The notes: generated from the sequence alone by a model not told the origin. Shown: positions 7,777 to 17,034, counted from the first letter of the stretch. The stretch is 64,000 bases of DNA from Pseudoalteromonas carrageenovora IAM 12662 (GCF_900239935.1 NZ_LT965928.1:866197-930196), one strand, 5' to 3'. A program made the numbers and translations.

Positions 7777-9768
7777 ATGCCATCTCGCAAAGAACTTGCA
7801 AATGCTATTCGCGTCTTGTCAATGGACGCAGTACAAAAGGCCAAATCTGGTCACCCTGGAGCCCCTATGGGCATGGCCGATATCGCTGAAGTATTATGGC
7901 GCGATTATCTAAAACATAACCCAACTAATCCAGAGTGGGCTGACCGTGACAGATTTATTCTTTCAAACGGCCACGGTTCAATGCTTATCTATTCTCTATT
8001 GCACCTAACTGGTTACGACTTACCACTGGACGAAATTAAAAACTTCCGTCAAATGCATTCTAAAACGCCAGGTCACCCTGAGTACGGTTATGCACCAGGA
8101 ATCGAAACTACTACGGGTCCACTAGGTCAAGGGATCACAAATGCCGTAGGTATGGCGATTGCTGAAAAAGCACTTGCTGCACAGTTTAACCGTGAAGGTC
8201 ACGATATTGTTGATCACTTTACCTATGCATTTTTAGGCGACGGTTGTCTAATGGAAGGTATTTCTCATGAAGCGGGTTCACTTGCTGGCACATTGGGCCT
8301 AGGTAAACTTGTTGCGTTTTGGGATGACAACGGCATTTCAATCGATGGTGAAGTAGAAGGTTGGTTTACAGATGATACACCAGCTCGCTTTAAAGCATAC
8401 GGTTGGCATGTAATAAGTGGCGTTGATGGCCACGACAGCGATGCTGTTAGTGCTGCAATAGCAGAGGCGAAAAGTGTTACCGACAAACCATCACTAATTT
8501 GTTGTAAAACAGTGATTGGTTACGGTTCGCCTAATAAATCAGGTAGCCACGATTGTCACGGTGCACCACTAGGTGATGACGAAATCAAAGCGTCTCGCGA
8601 ATTTTTAGGTTGGACTGGCGATGCATTCGAAATTCCTGCTGATATTTACGCACAGTGGGATAGCAAAGAAAAAGGCCAGCAGCAAGAATCAAGCTGGGAT
8701 GAAAAATTTGCAGCATACGCAAAAGCATACCCAGAGCTAGCGTCAGAATACAAGCGCCGTATTAATAACGAACTTCCGGGCGACTGGGCTGCAAAATCTC
8801 AAGAATACATTGAGCAACTACAAGCAAACCCAGCAAATCCTGCATCTCGTAAAGCGTCACAAAATGCACTAAACGCATTTGGTCCGTTATTACCAGAATT
8901 CATGGGTGGCTCAGCCGATTTAGCAGGCTCAAACTTAACAATTTGGGATGGATCTAAAGGCTTAACACACGACGATGCAAGCGGTAACTACATTTACTAC
9001 GGTGTACGTGAGTTTGGTATGTCGGCCATTATGAATGGTATTGCCCTTCATAAAGGTTTTATTCCTTACGGTGCAACGTTCTTAATGTTTGTTGAATACG
9101 CAAAAAATGCGGTACGTATGGCTGCACTAATGAAGCAACCAAGCATTTTTGTATACACGCACGATTCAATCGGTCTAGGTGAAGATGGTCCAACTCACCA
9201 ACCGGTAGAGCAAATTGCAAGCATGCGTTTAACGCCTAACCTATACAACTGGCGCCCGTGTGACCAAGTTGAGTCGGCAATTGCATGGCAACAAGCTATT
9301 GAACGTAAAGACGGCCCTACATCGCTAATCTTTACTCGCCAAGGTCTTGAGCAGCAAGCGCGTGACGCACAGCAATTAAGCGATGTTAAAAAGGGTGGTT
9401 ACATCCTTAGCTGTGACGGTAATCCGGAGCTAATTATTATTGCAACGGGTTCTGAAGTTCAGTTAGCACAAGATTCAGCAACAGAGCTACGCAGCCAAGG
9501 TAAAAAGGTACGAGTTGTATCTATGCCGTGTACAGATGCCTTTGAAGATCAATCTGCACAGTACAAAGAAAGTGTATTACCGGCATCAGTTACACGCCGC
9601 GTAGCAGTAGAAGCAGGTATTGCTGACTACTGGTACAAGTACGTAGGCCTAAACGGCGCTGTAGTAGGTATGACTACCTTTGGTGAGTCTGCCCCTGCTG
9701 GCGAGCTGTTTGAGCACTTTGGCTTTACTGTAGAAAATATTGTAAGCAAAGCAAACGAGCTTTTTTAA
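7777..9768 (+). CDS. tkt: Transketolase
   Basis: Transketolase transfers two-carbon units between sugar phosphates in the pentose phosphate pathway, using thiamine diphosphate. The length of 663 residues equals E. coli TktA. Visible features are an N-terminal [13 protein letters not shown], the diphosphate/Mg-binding [13 protein letters not shown] near residue 155 with [25 protein letters not shown] near residue 460 in the pyrimidine-binding domain, and a C-terminal transketolase domain. The TAGGAG ribosome binding site is well placed. It is monocistronic, with its own terminator. Functionally it is linked to rpiA, which lies 3 kb away. Confidence 0.98.
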   Translation: MPSRKELANAIRVLSMDAVQKAKSGHPGAPMGMADIAEVLWRDYLKHNPTNPEWADRDRFILSNGHGSMLIYSLLHLTGYDLPLDEIKNFRQMHSKTPGHPEYGYAPGIETTTGPLGQGITNAVGMAIAEKALAAQFNREGHDIVDHFTYAFLGDGCLMEGISHEAGSLAGTLGLGKLVAFWDDNGISIDGEVEGWFTDDTPARFKAYGWHVISGVDGHDSDAVSAAIAEAKSVTDKPSLICCKTVIGYGSPNKSGSHDCHGAPLGDDEIKASREFLGWTGDAFEIPADIYAQWDSKEKGQQQESSWDEKFAAYAKAYPELASEYKRRINNELPGDWAAKSQEYIEQLQANPANPASRKASQNALNAFGPLLPEFMGGSADLAGSNLTIWDGSKGLTHDDASGNYIYYGVREFGMSAIMNGIALHKGFIPYGATFLMFVEYAKNAVRMAALMKQPSIFVYTHDSIGLGEDGPTHQPVEQIASMRLTPNLYNWRPCDQVESAIAWQQAIERKDGPTSLIFTRQGLEQQARDAQQLSDVKKGGYILSCDGNPELIIIATGSEVQLAQDSATELRSQGKKVRVVSMPCTDAFEDQSAQYKESVLPASVTRRVAVEAGIADYWYKYVGLNGAVVGMTTFGESAPAGELFEHFGFTVENIVSKANELF

Positions 9769-9798
9769 TAGTATTTGATTAAATAAAGTAAGTAATTG

Positions 9799-9835
9799 AA
9801 AAGCCCGCACTGTGAAAAACAGCGCGGGCTTTTTT
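9799..9835 (+). terminator. tkt terminator
   Basis: A GC-rich stem, AAAAGCCCGC paired with GCGGGCTTTT, with an inner CTGT/ACAG, followed by T-rich sequence 30 bp after the tkt stop. Confidence 0.9.
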
Positions 9836-9871
9836 GTTTGAATAACTGTAAAAGCGTTGATTTAAAACGCC

Positions 9872-9927
9872 AGCAAGCTGGGCGTCTACAGGGAGTTTAA
9901 CTTTGAGTGGTAGACGAAGAGCTTGCT
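9872..9927. repeat. REP-like intergenic hairpin
   Basis: Two 18-base arms, AGCAAGCTGGGCGTCTAC (9872-9889) and GTAGACGAAGAGCTTGCT (9910-9927), pair at 15 of 18 positions around a 20-base loop. Smaller palindromic cores (AGCAAGCT, GAGCTTGCTC) lie inside. It is in the tkt-ppnP spacer with no gene of its own. This form is typical of dispersed intergenic repeats, but copy number cannot be tested in this window. Confidence 0.55.
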
Positions 9928-10095
9928 CATGAAGGAAGGCAGTTTCTAATTTATTTAATGCTACCTAAAGGGCTGCTTTGAATACTTTAAGTGAGTAACT
10001 TTCAATACACTTCTCTTGCAAGCTATTTACCTATCAGGCAATGTAGTGCGATAAAATTTATAAACAAAAATCTTAAATTAATAGCAGGAGCTAAA

Positions 10096-10410
10096 ATGTC
10101 TCAGTTTGATAATGTAAGTGTAATTAAAAAAGCTAACGTGTATTTTGACGGAAAAGTATCGAGCCGTACGGTTGTGCTTAGCGATGGAACAACTAAAACA
10201 TTAGGTTTTATGCAGCCTGGTGAATTTGTATTTGATACAAGCAAAAAAGAACTCATGGAGCTTTTAGGTGGTCAGTGGGATATTTTATTACCAGGCGAGA
10301 GTGAGTGGAAAACATTTAACGCGGGTGAATCGTTTAATGTAGATGCTAACGTAAGCTTTAAAGTAAAAGTGGTAGATTTTGCCGACTACTGTTGCTCGTA
10401 CACAGATTAA
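10096..10410 (+). CDS. ppnP: Pyrimidine/purine nucleoside phosphorylase
   Basis: PpnP (YaiE, formerly DUF1255) is a small cupin-fold enzyme that phosphorolyses several nucleosides to free base and ribose 1-phosphate. The 104 residues include [19 protein letters not shown] and [19 protein letters not shown], the beta-barrel core of the family. I use the ATG at 10096 ([20 protein letters not shown]) because an AGGAG lies six bases upstream and it matches family starts. An in-frame upstream extension to 9991 begins without support. It appears monocistronic. Confidence 0.93.
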   Translation: MSQFDNVSVIKKANVYFDGKVSSRTVVLSDGTTKTLGFMQPGEFVFDTSKKELMELLGGQWDILLPGESEWKTFNAGESFNVDANVSFKVKVVDFADYCCSYTD

Positions 10411-10433
10411 TAGCTAGTACTGCTAGACGTCTG

Positions 10434-10456
10434 AAAGCCCATGGTTAATGGGCTTT
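10434..10456 (+). terminator. Hairpin after ppnP
   Basis: A stem AAAGCCCAT/ATGGGCTTT with a GGTTA loop. No long T-run follows, so termination may be inefficient. A second AGACGTCT octamer (10425-10432) abuts it. Confidence 0.6.
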
Positions 10457-10590
10457 GCATAAACTTTGCACAACCCATGATTTAAATCAGCAAAACTAGT
10501 AAATAAACCTCAAATATCTCACCTTTTTCCTTGTGTTAATCTAAATAGCCCCCAATACTATTTATGAGGTAACAAATAAAAGGATACCCT

Positions 10591-10947
10591 ATGAAAATTA
10601 ATCTTTCTGGTCACCATGTTGACGTTACTGACTCTATTAGAGAGCATATCAACGAAAAGTTTTCAAAAATCGAGAGCCATTTCCCATCACTTATTGCACT
10701 CGATATTATTTTGTCTAAAGAACATCATAAGATCCAAGCAGAAATTAGCACTAATTACGAAGGTGCGCGTATATCGGTAAAAGGGGAAAACGAAGTTATG
10801 TACCCAGCTATTGCAAGCGCAGCTAAAAAACTCGATGCGGCACTAAAACATCGAAAAGGGCAAATAAAAGCAAACCTACACGAAAAGCCTGTAAGTACAA
10901 CGCCTGAAATTGCACACGAAATCATCCAAGAGATGGAACTTAAGTAA
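10591..10947 (+). CDS. raiA: Ribosome hibernation/translation inhibitor (HPF/RaiA family)
   Basis: This 118-residue protein belongs to the short HPF/YfiA family, which binds the 30S decoding channel and inactivates ribosomes in stationary phase or cold. The beta-alpha-beta-beta-beta-alpha fold is visible: KINLSGHHVDVTDSIREHI, then the basic helix PAIASAAKKLDAALKHRKGQ ending near residue 92. An acidic 25-residue tail follows, as in RaiA (YfiA) rather than short Hpf. I chose raiA because it stands alone instead of in an rpoN operon, but the two paralogues cannot be separated by eye. An AAAGGA ribosome binding site and a downstream terminator frame it. Confidence 0.9.
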   Translation: MKINLSGHHVDVTDSIREHINEKFSKIESHFPSLIALDIILSKEHHKIQAEISTNYEGARISVKGENEVMYPAIASAAKKLDAALKHRKGQIKANLHEKPVSTTPEIAHEIIQEMELK

Positions 10948-10967
10948 AAGTTTTGTTTGTGTTATTA

Positions 10968-10991
10968 AAAAGAGCCTAAGGGCTCTTTTTT
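10968..10991 (+). terminator. raiA terminator
   Basis: Stem AAAAGAGCC/GGCTCTTTT with a TAAG loop, continuing into a T-run. Confidence 0.9.
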
Positions 10992-11086
10992 ATTGCCTGT
11001 AAATTAGGTAAGTTATGCGCTCTTGCAGTTTATTAATTAAATAAATTAGTAAAAAGAGCGCACAACACACATATTTTGAGAAATTA

Positions 11087-12322
11087 ATGCAGCAAACACA
11101 AGCAACATGGAAATCTCGTTTAGGTGCCCTTGGCCCAGGCATTTTAATGGCCACCGCCGCGATTGGCGGATCTCACTTAGTAGCATCAACTCAAGCAGGT
11201 GCATTATTTGGTTGGCAACTATTTTGGTTAATACTGGTTGTTAACGTATTAAAATATCCTTTTTTTCGTTTTGGTATGGAATACACTCTAGCGACTAAAA
11301 ACAGTTTAGTAGAAGGTTATAAAAATAAAGGCCCTGTTTATTTTTATAGTTTTATAGGCCTAAACATACTTGCCGCCATAGTAAATACCGCAGGTGTATT
11401 ACTGCTCACAGCAAGTTTACTGCATTATGCGCTGCCAATAGTGATAGAAGTAACGCTACTGTGTTGGATATTGCTCGGTGTGTGTTTAGCCATATTATTG
11501 TTAGGGCACTTTAAAGCGCTCGACAGCGTTGCTAAAGGCATAATGGGGCTATTAACGCTTGCTACTGTTATTGCGCTGGTTATTGCGTTTAGTAATGGCC
11601 CAATGGCGCCAGCTGATTATGTTGGCCCATCACCGTACGAGCTGGCTATGCTGAGCTTTATGGTCGCGTTAATGGGCTGGATGCCTGCACCAATAGAAAT
11701 ATCAGCGCTTAGCTCGCTTTGGCTAAAAGAAAAACAAGCCCAGCAAACAGTCACTAAAAGCCAAGGCTTGTTCGATTTTAACGTAGGCTATTGGTTAACA
11801 GCGTGCTTAGCATTAGTATTTTTTAGCTTAGGAGTGCTGGTGCAATATGGGCAAAGCAGCAATATAGAACTAGGCGGGGTTGCTTTTGCTAAACAACTTA
11901 TCGATATGTACGCACTCACGATAGGCGAGTGGGCAAGGCCGCTTGTATCAACCATTGCTTTTTTATGTATGTTTGGCACTACACTTACCGTGCTTGACGG
12001 CTACGCGCGCACACTTAACGAATCACACAAATTACTTGGTTTTAAGCAATCAAAACACAGCTTAAATATTTGGCTTGTACTGCAAGCACTAGCTGGCATG
12101 GCCGTTATTTTATTTTTTAAATCAGCTCTTGGCCCCATGCTTACCTTTGCCATGACACTTGCTTTTGTAACCACCCCCGTTTTTGCATGGCTTAACTTTA
12201 GCCTTGTGCGATCAGAGCCAGCTATTAAGCACAGCGTATTACTGCGTAGCTTAACGTGGCTAGGCTTAGTGTACTTGGTTGGTTTCGCTGTTGCGTTTGT
12301 AGTATGGAAACTAGCAGCCTAA
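11087..12322 (+). CDS. NRAMP-family transporter with atypical ligand residues
   Basis: A 411-residue inner-membrane carrier with about eleven hydrophobic helices. The start of helix 1 (LGPGILMATAAIGG) and the following QAGALFGWQLFW line up with MntH-type NRAMP proteins. In those, helix 1 carries DPGN and helix 6 carries MPH, which bind the metal. Here the aligned positions read GGSH (residues about 27-30) and API (in GWMPAPIEISALSSLW, about 198-213). The protein is therefore probably not an ordinary manganese/iron importer; it may move another ion or substrate. It is monocistronic, after the raiA terminator. Confidence 0.85.
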   Translation: MQQTQATWKSRLGALGPGILMATAAIGGSHLVASTQAGALFGWQLFWLILVVNVLKYPFFRFGMEYTLATKNSLVEGYKNKGPVYFYSFIGLNILAAIVNTAGVLLLTASLLHYALPIVIEVTLLCWILLGVCLAILLLGHFKALDSVAKGIMGLLTLATVIALVIAFSNGPMAPADYVGPSPYELAMLSFMVALMGWMPAPIEISALSSLWLKEKQAQQTVTKSQGLFDFNVGYWLTACLALVFFSLGVLVQYGQSSNIELGGVAFAKQLIDMYALTIGEWARPLVSTIAFLCMFGTTLTVLDGYARTLNESHKLLGFKQSKHSLNIWLVLQALAGMAVILFFKSALGPMLTFAMTLAFVTTPVFAWLNFSLVRSEPAIKHSVLLRSLTWLGLVYLVGFAVAFVVWKLAA

Positions 12323-12335
12323 ATATAGCCCCTTA

Positions 12336-12363
12336 CTTTAGGGTTTTAATTAAAGCCCTAAAG
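12336..12363. repeat. Long palindrome after the NRAMP-like gene
   Basis: The arms CTTTAGGG and CCCTAAAG are extended inward by an AT-rich self-complementary centre, giving a nearly perfect 28-base palindrome 13 bp after the stop. No T-run follows. It may stabilise the 3' end or terminate weakly. Confidence 0.6.
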
Positions 12364-12393
12364 CATTAGATTCTAGGATTAAACGAGGTATAA

Positions 12394-12849
12394 ATGGATA
12401 TTAGAACAGGTGAGCTTTCAAACCCCCACGTTATAAAGTTACTACAAGCGCATCATAACGATATGCTAAAACACTCACCTGTTGAGAGCGTTCATGCACT
12501 TGATGTGAGTAAACTCACCCAACCCAACATAACCTTTTATAGCTTATGGATTGATAATAATTTAGCGGGTGTTGGCGCATTAAAAGCGCTAAATACAACG
12601 CATGGCGAAATTAAATCAATGCGCACCTCAAGCAACTATTTACGCCAAGGCATAGCCGCTAAGTTACTCACGCACATTATTGAGCAATCAACACAGCGAG
12701 GTTATAAAAAGTTAAGCCTAGAGACCTGCACTGCAAAGGCATTTTTGCCCGCGCAAAAGCTTTATACTCAGTTTGGTTTTAAAGAGTGCGAACCGTTTGC
12801 TGATTATGAGTTAGATCCGTATAGCTTGTTTATGAGTAAAGGGTTTTAA
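12394..12849 (+). CDS. GNAT family N-acetyltransferase
   Basis: A 151-residue acetyl-CoA-dependent acetyltransferase. Motif A with the pyrophosphate loop is visible as YLRQGIAAKLLTHIIEQ (about 90-106), followed by LSLETCTAKAFLPAQKLY and the GFKECEPF motif B. The sequence AVGALKAL-like segment (GVGALKALNTTHGEIKSMR) resembles YafP/PhnO-like small GNATs. The substrate is unknown. It is 18 bp upstream of a second GNAT gene on the same strand. Confidence 0.9.
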   Translation: MDIRTGELSNPHVIKLLQAHHNDMLKHSPVESVHALDVSKLTQPNITFYSLWIDNNLAGVGALKALNTTHGEIKSMRTSSNYLRQGIAAKLLTHIIEQSTQRGYKKLSLETCTAKAFLPAQKLYTQFGFKECEPFADYELDPYSLFMSKGF

Positions 12850-12867
12850 AAGTGAGTAGGGGATATT

Positions 12868-13284
12868 ATGGTTTATAAAGTTGAACTTAAAGCCCCAGCA
12901 CTGGATGAATTTGCCAATTTACGTACACAAGTAAAGTGGAAAAACCCCGACGATGAAGTACTAAAAGCAAGCATCGAAAACTCACAGTTTTGGGTTGCCG
13001 TGTACGACATTGATAAGTTGATAGGCACTGGGAGAGTGATTGGTGATGGCGCAATGTATTTTTATATTCAAGATATAATTGTTGCGCCTAGTTATCAAAA
13101 ACAAGGTATTGGTCGTTTAGTAATGACTCACGTTGAAAACTACTTAAGCAACACTTGCTTTAATGGCGCTACAGTCGGTTTATTAAGTGCTCACGGTAAA
13201 GAAAGCTTTTATAAACATTATGGTTATGTAAAACGCGATGGCGATAGCTTAGGGTTTGGAATGTGTAAGTTTATTAGCAAGTAA
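12868..13284 (+). CDS. GNAT family N-acetyltransferase
   Basis: A 138-residue GNAT protein. The acetyl-CoA loop is YQKQGIGRLVMTHVENYL (about 87-104), preceded by the strand YFYIQDIIVAPS and followed by a C-terminal FYKHYGYVKRDGD. It follows the first GNAT gene closely and probably shares its transcript. The two proteins are not obvious duplicates. The substrate is unknown. Confidence 0.9.
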   Translation: MVYKVELKAPALDEFANLRTQVKWKNPDDEVLKASIENSQFWVAVYDIDKLIGTGRVIGDGAMYFYIQDIIVAPSYQKQGIGRLVMTHVENYLSNTCFNGATVGLLSAHGKESFYKHYGYVKRDGDSLGFGMCKFISK

Positions 13285-13333
13285 TAGTAAATATTGCTGC
13301 ATTTTATTTTTATAATATTTCTCATTAACTTTG

Positions 13334-13413
13334 TAAGTCGGGTTGTTTCTAGTTAATTCATTATCCAACCTACGCCAAAAGGTAGGCTGGTTAAGCCGAA
13401 GGCGCCACCCAAC
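13334..13413. repeat. REP-like intergenic element
   Basis: This non-coding stretch contains a hairpin CCAACCTAC (13365-13373) / GTAGGCTGG (13382-13390) pairing at 8 of 9 positions, flanked by GTCGGGTTGTT and CGCCACCCAAC. Such combinations of GGGTTG, CCAACCTACG and AAGCCGAAGGCG are typical of dispersed intergenic repeats in gammaproteobacteria. It separates convergent genes and may also terminate transcription. Confidence 0.5.
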
Positions 13414-13472
13414 AAAATTATAGGTCACACTTTGAAGCTTCGCTGCTAGCGCTGAGCCGTCGTAAATTAAAT

Positions 13473-14660
13473 CTAACTCAGCTCTTTTATCGCTCTACTT
13501 ATTCCATCTAAGCTCAGCGGGTACATGCGGTTACTCATCAGCTGCTTTATAAAATCAATTGATTGATAGTACGGCCAGTGTTCAACGGGTTGTGGGTTGA
13601 GCCACGCGACTTTATCAAAGTGGTTTGTAATGCGTGCAAGCCATGCACTGCCGGGCTCTTCATTGTAATGTTCTACCGAGCCGCCGGGGTAGGCTATTTC
13701 GTAAGGTCCCATAGTGGCATCGCCGACAAATATCACTTTGTAGTCGCTGGTAAATTTATTAATCAGCGTCATGGTGTCTATTACGTTTGAATGGCGGCGA
13801 GCATTGTCTTGCCAAACGTGTTCGTATAAACAGTTATGAAAGTAGTAAAACTCTAAATGTTTAAACTCGCCGTGGGCGGCGCTAAATAGCTCTTCGCAGG
13901 TATGAATGTAGTCATCCATTGAGCCGCCAATATCAAACAGCATCAATACTTTTACTGCATTGTGGCGCTCGGGCGCCATTTTTACATCAAGCATGCCGCC
14001 TTGTTTTGCAGTAGCGCGAATAGTCTCGTTTAAATCAAGCGTGTCGCTTGCGCCAGTGCGGGCAAATTTACGTAACTTCTTAAGGGCGAGTTTAATTGTA
14101 CGCGAGCCGATTTCGCGGTCCGTGTCGAGGTTTTTGTATTCTCGTTTATCCCACACTTTTACCGCTTGGCGATTACGGTTGCCGTCTTGCCCTATACGCA
14201 CGCCTTCTGGGTTATAGCCGTACGCACCAAAAGGTGATGTACCGCCAGTGCCCACCCATTTATTACCGCCTGCATGTCGTTTTTGTTGTTCTTCTAAACG
14301 CTCTTTTAGGGTTTTCATAAGCTCGTCGAGCCCGCCCATGGCTTTTAGTTGGGCTTTTTCTTCATCGCTTAGGTGTTTTTCAAACTCTTTGCGTAGCCAA
14401 TCTTCAGGTAGGTTGTGCTGTTGCTTTAAACTCTCGAGCAAATCAAGGTCAGCAATACCGCTAAAGTAGTCGCTAAAGGCTTTGTCGAATCGATCAAAGT
14501 GCGTTTCATCTTTTACCATTATGGTGCGCGCTAAATGGTAAAAGGCGTCTACGTCGGCAAATATAACGCCTTTTTTTAAGGCGTTAATTAAATCGAGTAA
14601 TTCGCGCAGGCTTACAGGTAGGCGGTATTCACGCAGTTTGAAGAAAAACGCAATCAACAT
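13473..14660 (-). CDS. VWA domain protein, CoxE-like
   Basis: A 395-residue cytoplasmic protein. The N-terminal half is helical and acidic (LPVSLRELLDLINALKKGV, then a Lys/Glu-rich region near 120-150). The C-terminal half is a von Willebrand A domain whose metal site begins LMLFDIGGSMDDYI near residue 242. The family pattern is DxSxS; here it is DIGGS, as in CoxE-type proteins. It starts one base after the stop of the upstream MoxR ATPase gene, so they are translationally coupled. MoxR/VWA pairs act as chaperone-like assembly or metal-insertion modules. The client here is unknown. Confidence 0.88.
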   Translation of the reverse strand: MLIAFFFKLREYRLPVSLRELLDLINALKKGVIFADVDAFYHLARTIMVKDETHFDRFDKAFSDYFSGIADLDLLESLKQQHNLPEDWLRKEFEKHLSDEEKAQLKAMGGLDELMKTLKERLEEQQKRHAGGNKWVGTGGTSPFGAYGYNPEGVRIGQDGNRNRQAVKVWDKREYKNLDTDREIGSRTIKLALKKLRKFARTGASDTLDLNETIRATAKQGGMLDVKMAPERHNAVKVLMLFDIGGSMDDYIHTCEELFSAAHGEFKHLEFYYFHNCLYEHVWQDNARRHSNVIDTMTLINKFTSDYKVIFVGDATMGPYEIAYPGGSVEHYNEEPGSAWLARITNHFDKVAWLNPQPVEHWPYYQSIDFIKQLMSNRMYPLSLDGISRAIKELS

Positions 14661-14661
14661 C

Positions 14662-15510
14662 TTAACGGCGGCTCATAAAGGCGAGTTTTTCGATTAGGCT
14701 TATATCTTGCTCATTTTTAAGTAAGGCGCCAAACATTGGCATTAATCCGCCTTTTTGCGCTTTGTCGTGCAGTGTTTTTGCGTCTATGTCTTCTGCCATT
14801 AAAAGCTTTAACCAATCGAGTAATTCGCTGGTGGAGGGCTTCTTTTTGAGGCCATTGGCTTCACGTAAGTTAAAAAATACTTCTAGCGCTTGGCGTACTA
14901 AATCTTGCTTAACATTGGGGTAGTGTACGTCAATAATTTGCTGCATTTCGTCACTACTAGGAAAATCGATATAGTGAAAAAAGCAGCGACGTAAAAATGC
15001 GTCCGGCAATTCCTTTTCATTATTGGATGTGATGATCACAATAGGGCGCTCTTTGGCTACAATGCGCTCGTTAGTTTCGTAAACATGAAACTCCATTTTA
15101 TCAAGCTCAAGCAGTAAATCGTTTGGGAACTCGATATCGGCTTTATCTATTTCATCAATTAAAAGTACAGGGCGTTTACCGTTAAGCTCGGCATAGTTAA
15201 ATGCTTGCCACAATTTACCTTTAACAATGTAGTTGCCAATATTGTGGACGCGTTCGTCACCTAATTGGCTGTCGCGTAGGCGCGATACGGCATCGTATTC
15301 GTACAAACCTTGCTGCGCTTTGGTAGTCGATTTAATGTGCCATTGAATAAGCTCGGTATCTAAACTTTTTGCAAGCTCCTCAGCCAACATGGTTTTACCC
15401 GTGCCGGGTTCACCTTTAATTAATAATGGTTTTTCGAGCATAATGGCGGCATTTACAGCCTGTTTTAGCGAGCTGCTTGCGATGTAATTGTCGGTAGAGT
15501 TAAATTGCAC
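14662..15510 (-). CDS. MoxR family AAA+ ATPase
   Basis: A 282-residue AAA+ ATPase of the MoxR group. Walker A is GEPGTGKTMLAEELAK (about 37-52), Walker B is VLLIDEIDKADIEFPN (about 114-129), and a sensor 1 (IIITSNNEKELPDAFLRRC) and an arginine finger follow. MoxR ATPases pair with VWA proteins to remodel or mature client complexes. The partner gene lies directly downstream with one base between. A short DUF1653 gene on the same strand precedes it by 52 bp. Confidence 0.93.
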   Translation of the reverse strand: MQFNSTDNYIASSSLKQAVNAAIMLEKPLLIKGEPGTGKTMLAEELAKSLDTELIQWHIKSTTKAQQGLYEYDAVSRLRDSQLGDERVHNIGNYIVKGKLWQAFNYAELNGKRPVLLIDEIDKADIEFPNDLLLELDKMEFHVYETNERIVAKERPIVIITSNNEKELPDAFLRRCFFHYIDFPSSDEMQQIIDVHYPNVKQDLVRQALEVFFNLREANGLKKKPSTSELLDWLKLLMAEDIDAKTLHDKAQKGGLMPMFGALLKNEQDISLIEKLAFMSRR

Positions 15511-15562
15511 GGTGCACCCTTGTCTGGTCTGAGCAGTAAGTTATTTAGTTATAATGCCATAG

Positions 15563-15787
15563 TTAATCTATAGGTCCAAGGTAAGCAAAACGAGGTATGG
15601 TTTCGCCGCCTTTTTCGACGGTTTCTAAAAACATACTTAGTGGGCGCGCCCAAATACCAAACTCACCATACAAGGCTTGATAAATAACAAGTTGCTCCTC
15701 GGTTTCGCTATGGGTGGCAACGTGAATAACTTTGTATTGTGGACCTTTGTAGTGTTGGTATAAACCCGGTTTTAGTGCTGTAGTCAT
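15563..15787 (-). CDS. DUF1653 domain protein
   Basis: A 74-residue single-domain protein. The DUF1653 core is [20 protein letters not shown] at residues 8-27, then [18 protein letters not shown] and the ending RFAYLG. The fold suggests a small SH3-like barrel. Its biochemical role is not known. It is divergent from the DUF2947 gene, with about 60 bp between starts, and lies upstream of the MoxR/VWA pair on the same strand. Confidence 0.9.
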   Translation of the reverse strand: MTTALKPGLYQHYKGPQYKVIHVATHSETEEQLVIYQALYGEFGIWARPLSMFLETVEKGGETIPRFAYLGPID

Positions 15788-15801
15788 TTGCTGTTCTCTT
15801 G

Positions 15802-15807
15802 TATAAT
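15802..15807 (+). promoter_or_regulatory. Candidate -10 box for the DUF2947 gene
   Basis: A perfect TATAAT lies 40 bp before the chosen ATG at 15848. The corresponding -35 position is poor, so this is a tentative promoter. Confidence 0.35.
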
Positions 15808-15847
15808 GTGGCTTGCTTTTATTATGCCAAACAATATACCAAATACT

Positions 15848-16327
15848 ATGAATTATATTCTGCTAGATGATTACAAAAAGGCGTGGGTTTTTCGCCATAA
15901 AGATATTCCCGTTTCAGACGAGGACGCAGCGCGAATAAAACCAATGAGTGAAGAGCGTGCCGCGGTGCTTTGGGCAACGATGGTTAGCCGCGAACATGAC
16001 CACCCAGATTTTTTTGATAAAACAGATTGGTGTGGTAAAGAAGAGAGCTTTAGCGAAGAAGTAAACTGGGAAGACGCGTGGGAAAATTCAGACGAGCATT
16101 TACCACAGTCCATTTTAGAACACCTAGATTGGCAAGCTAATACCACCGTTTATTTTTGTATGGCGCGAAATAATATTATTGAAACAACCTTTGATGTATT
16201 TAAACGCAATTGGCAAAACTTTATGTTTTTAGCTGATGGCAGTTTGTTATTAGGTAAAAAGCGTAATACGGTTGTGCAGTTTTTAGAGTCGGGTAATGCA
16301 AAATTAGGTGAAAAGCCAAGCGCTTAA
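15848..16327 (+). CDS. DUF2947 family protein
   Basis: A 159-residue, acidic cytoplasmic protein beginning [19 protein letters not shown]. It resembles the DUF2947 family of Vibrio and Shewanella by the N-terminal LDxYKxxWxFRHKD pattern and the SxERAAxLW segment. The function is unknown. The frame is open further upstream to 15788, but that extension would lie across the presumed promoter, and the family begins at MNYI. The ribosome binding site is weak. Confidence 0.75.
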   Translation: MNYILLDDYKKAWVFRHKDIPVSDEDAARIKPMSEERAAVLWATMVSREHDHPDFFDKTDWCGKEESFSEEVNWEDAWENSDEHLPQSILEHLDWQANTTVYFCMARNNIIETTFDVFKRNWQNFMFLADGSLLLGKKRNTVVQFLESGNAKLGEKPSA

Positions 16328-16401
16328 ATTAATAAGGGCGCTTAAAAAGTATTCGGTACTGTGCTATAAAACAACTACCTATTTGTTTTTGAGTACAGCT
16401 A

Positions 16402-17034
16402 TTGGTCGCGAAAAATCAGTCACTTGGTGCTCAGCAGCAAGTTGAAATTTGGCAAACTGATGCACAAAAAGTGCTATATGCTCAGTTGTGTAATGCGTTT
16501 TACCAGCGAGAGGTTCAGCGTTTAGTCGCCGAGCCCGACGCAGATAAACTTCGTAGGCAATTAAAAAGTTTACCTTATTATATTGAACGAGCGGCTACTT
16601 TGGTTGCCAATAGCAAAACGCCTTTTGAGCTTGATTCGCAAAATGGCTCGTGGCTTGAAAAACAAAAGCCTACACCGCCAGAAGTGAACACTGAAGCAAA
16701 TGAGCTTTTTTATAAATCGTATGCCAAAGTGGGGCTTGTAGTACCTGTATTATTGCATTGCTACGACCAAGTACGTTTTAGAATAGACAGTATTGATGAG
16801 CTTCAAGGCAATAAATTACATTGTAACGAGTTAGGCTGGTTTAGCTTTTTAGGCGAGAGCCTTGAAGATCAAAATGCGCAATTAATTAAACCGAGTAAAA
16901 TAAGTTTAACAGCAGCATGTTGTGGCCACCAATGGCAGTTTTCAAAGCGCAGTATTCCGCGTGTTTTATCGCTTAGAGAAATGCTACTGGCAGGGAATAT
17001 TAACTGGCGTAATATTAAACGCCCACTTGCTTGA
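16402..17034 (+). CDS. Conserved-looking protein of unknown function
   Basis: A 210-residue soluble protein I cannot assign. There is no ATG near the start. An in-frame stop at 16390 leaves TTG at 16402 (MVAKNQSLGAQQQ) as the first possible start; a GTG at 16471 is an alternative. It has no signal peptide or membrane segment. A notable C-terminal region contains ACCGHQWQFSKRSIPR. It lies 31 bp before ftsB, at the head of the ftsB-rpoS cluster. Confidence 0.65.
   Translation: MVAKNQSLGAQQQVEIWQTDAQKVLYAQLCNAFYQREVQRLVAEPDADKLRRQLKSLPYYIERAATLVANSKTPFELDSQNGSWLEKQKPTPPEVNTEANELFYKSYAKVGLVVPVLLHCYDQVRFRIDSIDELQGNKLHCNELGWFSFLGESLEDQNAQLIKPSKISLTAACCGHQWQFSKRSIPRVLSLREMLLAGNINWRNIKRPLA

Noticed and set aside
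10425..10432. Second AGACGTCT met-box octamer, after ppnP
   Set aside because: It stands downstream of a gene with no met function and no gene start nearby; one chance copy of an octamer is expected in a window this size.
13563..14469. Several plus-strand frames inside the VWA protein gene
   Set aside because: They are antisense to a gene with a clear VWA domain and MoxR partner.
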